Source: JAYTXL01 sp043742955 (GTDB lineage Bacteria > Verrucomicrobiota > Verrucomicrobiia > Limisphaerales > JAYTXL01). From it: a stretch of 18,637 nt of DNA. The stretch's first letter is position 1, and each line of letters begins with the position of its first letter. The stretch lies in the NCBI GenBank assembly GCA_043742955.1, contig JAYTXL010000012.1, forward strand, positions 1 through 18,637, written 5' to 3'. Below, piece by piece: positions 6,689 through 13,556 of the stretch. The translations under genes were made by a program, and so were the position numbers. The notes beneath the pieces were generated by a model, which saw only the letters and a list, made by a program, of their open reading frames with translations, ran no database searches and was not told the origin of the DNA.

Positions 6689-9520
6689 TTACAGCAGCTT
6701 ATCCTGAATCGGGGTCGTGCTCACCGGGCGGGTTTGGGCCATTTTGGCGAGGTCAGACCAGCCCAGCACGAGCGCGTTGTAAGCCTGCGCCTCGGTGCTG
6801 CGTTTGCGCTTTTCGCAGACGGTGAAGAGTTTGTAGGCGAGGTCGCGGGCCACGTCGGCTTTGGCGCCGAGCTTGCGGAGCAACTCAGCGGTAGCCGTGT
6901 CACCCCTTTTCTCGTGATAATAGACGCGCAGCAGGTGGTGCGTCATTTCCCAGACCGTCAGGCGTGCGTCGGACGCGGGATCCCAATCGGCGGGCAGTGC
7001 TTCCGGACGCAACAGGCGCACTTGGTTGCCCTTCACCTCCAGGATGCCGGCGGTGACGAGGCCGTTCACGGCGGTCGCGTGGGCGTTGGCGAGCAGGTTG
7101 GCTTTTCCGGCCTCGCCCCACGCGAAGCCGTCTTCATCGAACCATGTCACGGCCCAGCGCGTGTCTTTATCCAGTTCTTCCACGCTCTCGCCAAGCAGTT
7201 CGTCCTTCATCCCGTTGATAAGCGCCAGAACGGTGCGGACGCTCATGGACTTGCCGCTGCTCTCCAGCACGGCGCTGTAGCGGGAAAAGACCGCCATGCC
7301 GGGGCCGATGGCTGCTTGCGCGAAGTCCACCGGGGCCACGTTGCCCTGCTGCAGATGGCGCAACGCGGGCGGCAGTTCGCGCTTCAACTCGGCGACAAAA
7401 GCGTTGCGCCCCACGCGCGGCGCATCCGCCGCGCGCGGGCGGCAGGCGAGCACGATGTAGGAGGCGAGCGCGTTCGTCCCCATCGAAACCATGCGCCACT
7501 TCTGCGAGGCGCGCACCGGCCAGGTGGCGGTGATGGTGAAGCCGCTGGAAATCAGCGCCTCCAGCAACGTCTCCCAGCCGGTCGTGAGGTCCACGCCGCC
7601 GCTCTCTTCGCCGTCGTCATCTCCGCCGCTGTCCTCATCGTCATTCTGTTTAAAGGCATAGTAGACCGTGAGTGGAAAGCGCGGGTCGATCTGGTCGCGC
7701 AGCCCGGTGAATGCGCTACGGAAGCCAGTCTCGAAGTGCTGCTTGGCGCGTTCCTTGTCACCGTCAAATCGCTCGGGTGAAGCGGTCAATTCGCGAATCT
7801 TCGGCACAAGTACGGTGCTGAATAGGTTTGGATAGACCTGCCCGAGTGAGCGGCGAAGCCAGACGTAAAAAAAGTCCGACAGTCCAGCGTAGCTAATGTT
7901 GTCGTAGTAGGGCGGGTCGGTACTCACGAGAAGTCTGCCGAAACCATCTGAACTAGCAGCAGCGTCGAGCTGTCGCGCCGTTCCTTCCGTCGAGGGACCA
8001 CACACAATCGCACCGATGCACGATGACGTGAGTTCGACAGCGTTCGTCCAGCATACAGACGTTTCTCCCAAGATATTTGCTTCCGCAAAGTCCCACAGCA
8101 TTGGGATCGCTTGGCGACCAAACAAGTTTTTCACTCGCTGGCCCGCGTTGGTGTTGTCCCACCGACACAACGAGTTGTTGGAATCCGCGCACCGACTCAG
8201 CGCCAGTGCGAGGAATGTAGCGACAGCCTGAGCGTATTCGTTTGCTGCTCGATGACTGGCGCCTGCGCTCACCGCGTCCCGTTCCACATCCGACATTGTT
8301 TCACTCACCAAATCGCTCAGTGTTACGAGCGCGGTGAGTTTTCGTGGCGTGAAGAGTTGGTCGAATCGTTTCAGTCCGTAGCCGATGCACCAGATGTTGC
8401 GCGGGTCGTAGGACATTTCTTCATGCGGCGCATCGTCGGGCTGTGACAGTTGCGCGACGCGTTCGTGTTCCAGCGTGGCGGTTACATACGAACGGGTTCG
8501 CGCTCCTTTCGCGACGATGGCGACAAGCCGAAAGCCGAGCCGTCCGGCCTGCCCTTCGCTTTTGATATGCGCTTCATTGAGAGGCTGGCCTGAGAACAGG
8601 CATTTGAATTTCGCACCTCGTCCTAACTTTGTCCCGGCACGCACAGCAGCATTGTTAGGTGGTGTGCCCGTCTTTACTTCGAAGCGATATGCGCCCGCTG
8701 CACGGTCCACAATGGGCTCAAGCCACGCGAGTTTGCCAGGAGCCGTGCAGACCCAATAGGTGCTAAGAAGCGGCACATGTGCACCTCTTGCCGCCGGGTC
8801 TTGGCTGGCGACGGTGCGCGCCCACAGCCAGGCGATGACGTTGGCCTCGCCGCCGCCGTGCTCCTTGGGCAGGCGCACCTTCGGGTAGAGGTGGCCGATT
8901 TTCTCCTGCGCACGGGCGCGGATGAGGCGACCATAGTGGCGCACATCCGCCGCCAGCCCTTGCGTGCCTCGCCATGCCTGCGAGCCGCCAATTTTTTTCC
9001 GGTCCTCGGGATTCACCGGCGCGTGGTTGGCCCAACGTGGAGCGAGTTCGAGATTGCACTTGTTCAGCAGGACGGCGACGGGATTCAGGTCGGCGGCGTG
9101 CGCCTCGAAACCAAGTCGAGCCGCTTCCAGCGGGATGGAGCCGCCGCCGGCAAAGGGGTCGAGCACGGGCGGGAGTTTGCCGCCGCAGTGCCGGAGCATT
9201 TCCTGGTGCGCCTCCGCATACACCTCGGGGTGCTCGTGGAGCTTTTTGCCCATGAGCCGGCGCACGATGCCAAACAACCGTTCGCGTTCGGCATCCTGCT
9301 TGGCCTCGCTCTTGTCCTTCCATGCGGGGTCATCCGCCGGGTCGGTGACGACGGAGGCAAAGAGCACCGCCCGCGCGCAGGGCAGCGGCAGCCGCGCCCA
9401 CCAATGGTGGATGCCCTTGGGATGCGGCCCGATGCCCGGACGCTTGTCGAAAGACGAAGCGTCGTTGATCTCCGGCAGCGGCAGGGCCACCTCGATGAGT
9501 TTGCGGGGATGGGCGGTCAT
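6689..9520 (-). CDS. DUF1156 DNA methyltransferase (N6-A or N4-C)
   Basis: A 943-residue amino-methyltransferase. The DUF1156 N-terminus includes HPKGIHHWWARLPL (33-46). The AdoMet-binding motif I is DPFAGGGS (121-128), followed by AADLNP. The catalytic motif IV is DPPYYDN (535-541), about 400 residues later, so a large insert separates cofactor and catalytic motifs; this insert carries the likely target-recognition region. DPPY predicts transfer to an exocyclic amino group of adenine or cytosine. The ATG lies 6 nt after the ptuB stop. No partner restriction subunit of a standard type is adjacent; the DUF499 protein and the SNF2 helicase of the same operon are its likely partners. Modification of host DNA as a self mark is inferred. 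Confidence 0.92.
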   Translation of the reverse strand: MTAHPRKLIEVALPLPEINDASSFDKRPGIGPHPKGIHHWWARLPLPCARAVLFASVVTDPADDPAWKDKSEAKQDAERERLFGIVRRLMGKKLHEHPEVYAEAHQEMLRHCGGKLPPVLDPFAGGGSIPLEAARLGFEAHAADLNPVAVLLNKCNLELAPRWANHAPVNPEDRKKIGGSQAWRGTQGLAADVRHYGRLIRARAQEKIGHLYPKVRLPKEHGGGEANVIAWLWARTVASQDPAARGAHVPLLSTYWVCTAPGKLAWLEPIVDRAAGAYRFEVKTGTPPNNAAVRAGTKLGRGAKFKCLFSGQPLNEAHIKSEGQAGRLGFRLVAIVAKGARTRSYVTATLEHERVAQLSQPDDAPHEEMSYDPRNIWCIGYGLKRFDQLFTPRKLTALVTLSDLVSETMSDVERDAVSAGASHRAANEYAQAVATFLALALSRCADSNNSLCRWDNTNAGQRVKNLFGRQAIPMLWDFAEANILGETSVCWTNAVELTSSCIGAIVCGPSTEGTARQLDAAASSDGFGRLLVSTDPPYYDNISYAGLSDFFYVWLRRSLGQVYPNLFSTVLVPKIRELTASPERFDGDKERAKQHFETGFRSAFTGLRDQIDPRFPLTVYYAFKQNDDEDSGGDDDGEESGGVDLTTGWETLLEALISSGFTITATWPVRASQKWRMVSMGTNALASYIVLACRPRAADAPRVGRNAFVAELKRELPPALRHLQQGNVAPVDFAQAAIGPGMAVFSRYSAVLESSGKSMSVRTVLALINGMKDELLGESVEELDKDTRWAVTWFDEDGFAWGEAGKANLLANAHATAVNGLVTAGILEVKGNQVRLLRPEALPADWDPASDARLTVWEMTHHLLRVYYHEKRGDTATAELLRKLGAKADVARDLAYKLFTVCEKRKRSTEAQAYNALVLGWSDLAKMAQTRPVSTTPIQDKLL

Positions 9521-9526
9521 GCGAAT

Positions 9527-10282
9527 TCAACCGGTAAAACCAACAGCTTGAAGGTGTGTCTCCGCGCCTTGGCCAAGAAACCAGCGAATGGTGGTGAAGA
9601 AAGAGGGCAGATTACCCGTTGCTGGAATTTGTTCGGCGGCAAGTTCGCGTTCGCGGTCGGGCGAAAAGGGATGCGTTGCCTCGTCGGCAGCGAGTTGTGC
9701 GAGCAGTTCACCAAGCAGCGCATGACGTGCTCGATTCAAGCGGTTTGCCCGCAGGTTCAGCACGGTTATCGTATTATCAGCGACCGCAGCAGCTACCCCC
9801 ACCGATTGGCAGCAGGCGGCATCGGGATGAATTTCGCCATTTTCCGAACCAAACCGGAACAAGGATGGGGTGACAGGCAACTGGAGCGGGTCGAGAATGG
9901 CGGCGGGGTTTGCGAGTTTGGCGTGACCGCAGGTTTTTGTGCCGCTGTCGTCAAAGCGGACGGCGGCATCGGCAACATCTTCCGGGAGTGGTTTTTCGCC
10001 ACCCGAACAACAAAGCAGGAGATTGGACCAATCCAATTCGCGGGAGTGGTCAACTGATTTGGCAACGAAATGCTCCACCGATTCATCCTGCGGAATCAGT
10101 GTATTTTCGCAGTAGGCACAGAGGCCGCGCTGGTCCTGACGCAAGCGGGTCTTGACCGGCTCGCGACGGCGAGGATCGGCCTTGAAATCATTCCAGGTGG
10201 GCGGTTTTGGAGCAGCGGCAAAGCGCGCCCGATAATCCGCAAGTTCCTGGGGTTCAGGTTGCGACTTGCGGATGTGCTTCAT
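9527..10282 (-). CDS. ptuB: PtuB-like HNH endonuclease of a Septu system
   Basis: A 251-residue protein of the TIGR02646/PtuB type. It shows CAYCE (C55, C58), VEHF (E70, H71), WSNLLLCC (N87, C91, C92) and CGHAK (C118, H120), the zinc-knuckle and HNH arrangement of PtuB and retron Ec78-type nucleases. It overlaps the 3' end of the PtuA-like gene by 4 nt, the usual Septu layout. In Septu, PtuA and PtuB form a complex in which the ATPase controls HNH cleavage of nucleic acid. No reverse transcriptase or retron RNA is seen nearby, so this is plain Septu rather than a retron effector. The gene is followed 6 nt later by the DUF1156 methylase. Confidence 0.88.
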   Translation of the reverse strand: MKHIRKSQPEPQELADYRARFAAAPKPPTWNDFKADPRRREPVKTRLRQDQRGLCAYCENTLIPQDESVEHFVAKSVDHSRELDWSNLLLCCSGGEKPLPEDVADAAVRFDDSGTKTCGHAKLANPAAILDPLQLPVTPSLFRFGSENGEIHPDAACCQSVGVAAAVADNTITVLNLRANRLNRARHALLGELLAQLAADEATHPFSPDRERELAAEQIPATGNLPSFFTTIRWFLGQGAETHLQAVGFTG

Positions 10283-11664
10283 GCGGCAGGCGGCGTTTTA
10301 TTCTTTTGAAATTCCAGACGGCGGATGAGGAGATCCGCACGGACCAGGTCGGGTTCGGGATACCCTTTGGCCCATGCTTCCAGGTCAGTCCGGATGGGCT
10401 TGGCGTCCTCAAGCTTGGCGTTGTCGAGTGCCTGAAAAAGTGCTGAAATCTTTTTGGCGATTTCGTTGTCCGGCGGGCGCAGGCTCGGCAGGCCAAGCAC
10501 CTCGGCAACCACGTCGGAACTCCGCGCCCCGTAAGTGGGCGCAGGGCACGGGCGCAGCCCGCCGACGTCCACGATAAAGATTTTACTCGTGTCAACCGTG
10601 GTCAAAACCTGTGGGCTGTGGGTGGATACAATTAGTTGGGTATTGGGAAATGCCCGGCGGAAAGAAGGAATGACGGTCTGCTGCCAGACCGGATGCAGGT
10701 GTAGATCAATTTCATCCACAATCAAAATGGCTTCGGCTGCCAAGGGCTTTTCGAGATGTGGATTCGCTTGAGCCATCCGGCGGGCAAAGTCCATCACGAG
10801 GGCCAGCATGGTGCGATAACCGTCGCTCAACATCTGGAGAGACAACTCCTGGTCCTTGCCGTTGTCAGGGTGACGGGTTACGACCATGCGCAGTGGATTG
10901 GTCTTAATCCTAGGCTGAGAAAAACCGGGGATCACCAAAGCGATAGCATCCCGCACGGCCTGCAAGACCGGCAGCGGGCCAGGGAGTTTGGGAAGTTCGG
11001 AGGCAGGCGGAGGAGTTTTTTGGCCGTTCGCACTGTTGAGCCATGACTGAAACTCCGGCGTAAAGAGAGCCTGGGTCACCCGTTCCATTTCGTCGCGTTC
11101 CTGAGCATAAAACCACTCGAACAAATCTTTGAACCGGGTCGTGGGATCAAGCGCGTTATCCAACGCGTCAAAGCGCCGAAACTCCATACGGAAATTACGC
11201 CGGCGTTCCGGGATTTCGAGAACTGCGCGACTGACGCCATAATATGCGAACACCGGCATGGTGGCGTCGCCTCCCTCAGCGATGGCATGAATAGTCGGGT
11301 CAATGAATTCAAACAATGCCTTATCCCCAATCGCATCCGGGATGTCAGCAGCTGTCAGACTCGTAGCATCGCGCTTGAGGGTTCGAGTCCAGCTGATGGA
11401 TTGCGTATTCTTCGCTTCAACCCGAACAAAGGGAGCGAGGACACCGCGCTCATCAATACGAATATCTTCGGTGCGGAGGTTTTTTGAACCCTTGCTCTTA
11501 GGTAAGCGAGTCAGAATTCGACTCAGCGCGTAGGCAATGCCGTCCAGCACGGTCGTTTTTCCAGCGCCATTATTTCCAACGAGCACAGTGAGGTCGTCAG
11601 CAAACTCCACGCGGAGCTGCTCAAAGCAGCGAAAATTCGTCAGCGAAACTTCACGCAATTTCAT
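10279..11664 (-). CDS. ptuA: PtuA-like AAA/ABC-type ATPase of a Septu system
   Basis: A 461-residue SMC/ABC-like ATPase. Walker A is GNNGAGKT (30-37), the ABC signature-like segment is LSDGYR (279-284), Walker B is ILIVDEID (313-320), and the switch histidine lies in VSTHSP (H349). The N-terminus (LREVSLTNFRCFEQL) is typical of RecF/OLD-related predicted ATPases. The size and the 4-nt overlap with a PtuB-like HNH gene identify it as PtuA. It has no TOPRIM domain, which excludes OLD-family nucleases. It starts 94 nt after the PIN gene stop, downstream of a terminator-like hairpin, so Septu might have its own promoter or attenuated read-through; I see only weak promoter-like bases. Confidence 0.88.
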   Translation of the reverse strand: MKLREVSLTNFRCFEQLRVEFADDLTVLVGNNGAGKTTVLDGIAYALSRILTRLPKSKGSKNLRTEDIRIDERGVLAPFVRVEAKNTQSISWTRTLKRDATSLTAADIPDAIGDKALFEFIDPTIHAIAEGGDATMPVFAYYGVSRAVLEIPERRRNFRMEFRRFDALDNALDPTTRFKDLFEWFYAQERDEMERVTQALFTPEFQSWLNSANGQKTPPPASELPKLPGPLPVLQAVRDAIALVIPGFSQPRIKTNPLRMVVTRHPDNGKDQELSLQMLSDGYRTMLALVMDFARRMAQANPHLEKPLAAEAILIVDEIDLHLHPVWQQTVIPSFRRAFPNTQLIVSTHSPQVLTTVDTSKIFIVDVGGLRPCPAPTYGARSSDVVAEVLGLPSLRPPDNEIAKKISALFQALDNAKLEDAKPIRTDLEAWAKGYPEPDLVRADLLIRRLEFQKNKTPPAA

Positions 11665-11678
11665 TGGATCATTCTACT

Positions 11679-11724
11679 AAAAAACACGCTGGGGCACAGT
11701 TCAAAAATCTGGAGTATCCCCCAG
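11679..11724 (-). terminator. Terminator- or attenuator-like hairpin between PIN gene and ptuA
   Basis: On the minus strand, CTGGGG (11724-11719) pairs with CCCCAG (11694-11689) across a 24-nt loop, and a run of six T (11684-11679) follows 4 nt later. The stem is only six perfect pairs and the loop is long, so this may give partial termination rather than a strong stop. Confidence 0.35.
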
Positions 11725-11758
11725 TGCGAGCCGTGGTCGTGTTTTGGTTGGGCAGAAC

Positions 11759-12319
11759 TCATGGACAGGCGGCGAGCAATCTAGGATTGGTCGTGAGAAG
11801 CGCGATGCCACCACGAGTGAAATCGCGGTCGTTGGTGAGCAGGAACGCATTTTCCTGCCGGCAAAGCTGGACGAGGCACTGGTCGTTCACGTCGTGCCCG
11901 CCGGTGGCATAATCCTTCAACAAGTCCTTGAGTGGCCATTTGGAAAACGCGTGATCCACCGCGATGGCAAACGAAGCGATCTGTGAGGCGGCACGGGAGA
12001 TGGCCTCCGCGATCGGGACAAAGTCCGACGAATCGCGGAACTGTTTGAACGGCAGACGACCCGGGCCAAACGGACAGGCGAGGTCGTATTCCTTGCGGGC
12101 GCAAACATTGACGAACTCGCTCAAGACCAGCACGTCGAGCAGAACCGTCGCGCCGCTGGTGCGGATTTGTTTCAACGCCGCCGAATAGGCGGAGACGATG
12201 GGTGAGCCAGGTGGTTCCAGGCCGGAGAAAAGCGAGACGAGAATGTTGGCGTCGAAAACGATGCGGTCGGCGTTGGTATAGGAACGTCTGAGCGCGTGAT
12301 GGGCTTTATTCGGAGTCAT
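11759..12319 (-). CDS. PIN-domain protein (predicted RNase)
   Basis: A 186-residue protein with the PIN pattern of acidic residues: D23 in VFDANILVSL, an E in VLSEFVNV, D in GGHDVNDQ and D in LLTNDRDF. PIN proteins are Mg2+-dependent ribonucleases, often VapC-type toxins; this one is longer than the usual 130-residue VapC. The frame is open further upstream, but the first 43 codons shadow the STAS-like gene. ATG 12319 overlaps the STAS-like stop by 14 nt. No VapB-type antitoxin is present; the STAS-like and GHKL proteins encoded upstream are the only candidate controllers. Which RNA it would cut is not predictable from sequence. Confidence 0.8.
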   Translation of the reverse strand: MTPNKAHHALRRSYTNADRIVFDANILVSLFSGLEPPGSPIVSAYSAALKQIRTSGATVLLDVLVLSEFVNVCARKEYDLACPFGPGRLPFKQFRDSSDFVPIAEAISRAASQIASFAIAVDHAFSKWPLKDLLKDYATGGHDVNDQCLVQLCRQENAFLLTNDRDFTRGGIALLTTNPRLLAACP

Positions 12320-12677
12320 GCCCGCCCTCCTGTCCGGTGACCTGCTTGAAACGTTCGGGGTCGCGGAAATAGGCCTTGGCGTTTTCGACGACACGCTTGA
12401 GCAGCGTGACGTCCTCGGGCGCCATATCGCGAACCGAGAGCAATTCACGGACGCGTTCCTCGGTTAATTCGCCGTAAATCTGGCCGATGGCGGTGTTGAG
12501 AAAGGCGGAAATGAGCGTCTCGACCTGGGCGAAGGAAACGACCACCTTGCGTCCCTCGCGCAGCAACGGGGCGAGCTTGTCGTAAACAAGCTGGCCGTCG
12601 GCGGAGGACACGCAGAGCGGCGTGCCGACGATATCGAAGACGCGAAGAATGACAGGTTCAGACATGGGAACAGACAT
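12306..12677 (-). CDS. STAS-like DUF4325 protein
   Basis: A 123-residue protein resembling the STAS-like DUF4325 family: a glycine-bearing start (FDIVGTPLCVSSADGQ), KVVVSFAQVE, then SAFLNTAIGQIYGEL, where the serine corresponds to the region that is phosphorylated in SpoIIAA-type anti-anti-sigma factors. A charged C-terminal helix follows. ATG 12677 lies 3 nt after the stop of the GHKL ATPase gene; a second ATG at 12665 is possible. Pairing of a STAS protein with a GHKL ATPase suggests a partner-switch relay. The 14-nt overlap with the PIN gene suggests that the output could be control of the PIN protein (inference). No sigma factor is present in the window. Confidence 0.75.
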   Translation of the reverse strand: MSVPMSEPVILRVFDIVGTPLCVSSADGQLVYDKLAPLLREGRKVVVSFAQVETLISAFLNTAIGQIYGELTEERVRELLSVRDMAPEDVTLLKRVVENAKAYFRDPERFKQVTGQEGGHDSE

Positions 12678-12680
12678 AGG

Positions 12681-13550
12681 TTAAAACACGTTCTCTGGCG
12701 AGACTTCGTTCGCCAGCCGATAAGACTTGTTGTCTGCGGTGTTGATTTCAAGGTTGACGACGGTGCCGGGGAAAGGGCTGGACAGGGCCTGGGTGGATAC
12801 CGCGCCGGCGTTGAATTCCCAATACGCGCCGCCGCTGGCGATCTGCAAGCGGCCCTTATTCAGCGCGACAAAATCCCGAAGTAATTTGAGGCCGACACCG
12901 CCGGGTTTGCCTTCGCGCTTGGTGGTGCTGCCCTCCTTCAGCGCCCAAGCAAGGGCGTCGGTCGCGCTTAGATTCCAACCGAACGTCGCATTGACTTTGC
13001 AAGGGATGGTGATGCCCGCGTCGGCGATGGTGATGTCCACGCGTTGCTTCAACGGGAAGAACTGGCCGCAGACGAACACGCCCAGGTTCGACCCGGAATG
13101 GAAAATGGCGTTCTCGAAAACCTCGAAGAGACTTTGTTGGAAAAGTTTTCCCAAGCCCGTGGACATGGTGGGGATGCCCTTGCCGGGCAGATGATCCTGC
13201 AAGTACTTGGCGAATAGCGCGGAGTCTTGAAGTTTGAAGCGCCGGTAAGGCAGCGCGGTACGGCTGGTGGAACTGACCGGCGGATAGCCGAAGGCGACCA
13301 GCAAACCATTGCGGCGAAGCATGGCCTCGGTGGAGGCTGGAACCTCGACAATGGTGACGACTTTCAGGACGTCGGTGAGCTTGTTCAGCACGACACCCAA
13401 CGGCGCGGCCATGTTGGCTTCGAATGAGGTGAGCTGTGAGAAACTAACCTCAACTTGTGCGGTCCGCTCGGCCAGCGCCTCAGCTGCCAATGCGCCAAGC
13501 GCGCCGAACCCGGCGGCGTCGCTGCTGATGTTGGGCAGGTAGTAACTCAT
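12681..13550 (-). CDS. STAS-GHKL ATPase (anti-sigma/histidine-kinase-like)
   Basis: A 289-residue protein. Residues 30-90 look like a STAS fold (VEVSFSQLTSFEANMAAPLG, then VVTIVEVP and LRRNGLLVAFG). Residues 130-245 are a GHKL/HATPase_c domain with N-box LFEVFENAIFHSG (E143, N147), G1 box DITIADAGI (D177, G179) and G2 box GGVGLKLL (217-224). There is no histidine phosphoacceptor domain and no membrane segment, so it is more like a cytosolic RsbW/SpoIIAB-type kinase or a GHKL switch than a sensor kinase. It lies 6 nt after the helicase gene and 3 nt before the STAS-like gene. It is likely to bind ATP and phosphorylate or sequester the STAS-like partner (inference). Confidence 0.8.
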   Translation of the reverse strand: MSYYLPNISSDAAGFGALGALAAEALAERTAQVEVSFSQLTSFEANMAAPLGVVLNKLTDVLKVVTIVEVPASTEAMLRRNGLLVAFGYPPVSSTSRTALPYRRFKLQDSALFAKYLQDHLPGKGIPTMSTGLGKLFQQSLFEVFENAIFHSGSNLGVFVCGQFFPLKQRVDITIADAGITIPCKVNATFGWNLSATDALAWALKEGSTTKREGKPGGVGLKLLRDFVALNKGRLQIASGGAYWEFNAGAVSTQALSSPFPGTVVNLEINTADNKSYRLANEVSPENVF

Positions 13551-13556
13551 GTCCGG

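Noticed and set aside
8777..10057. 426-codon open frame on the + strand
   Set aside because: Antisense to the methylase and PtuB genes, crossing their junction, with no motif; a GC-rich shadow.
11380..11390. GGTTCGAGTCC resembling a tRNA T-arm
   Set aside because: It lies inside ptuA coding sequence. No acceptor stem, anticodon arm or CCA end can be paired around it.
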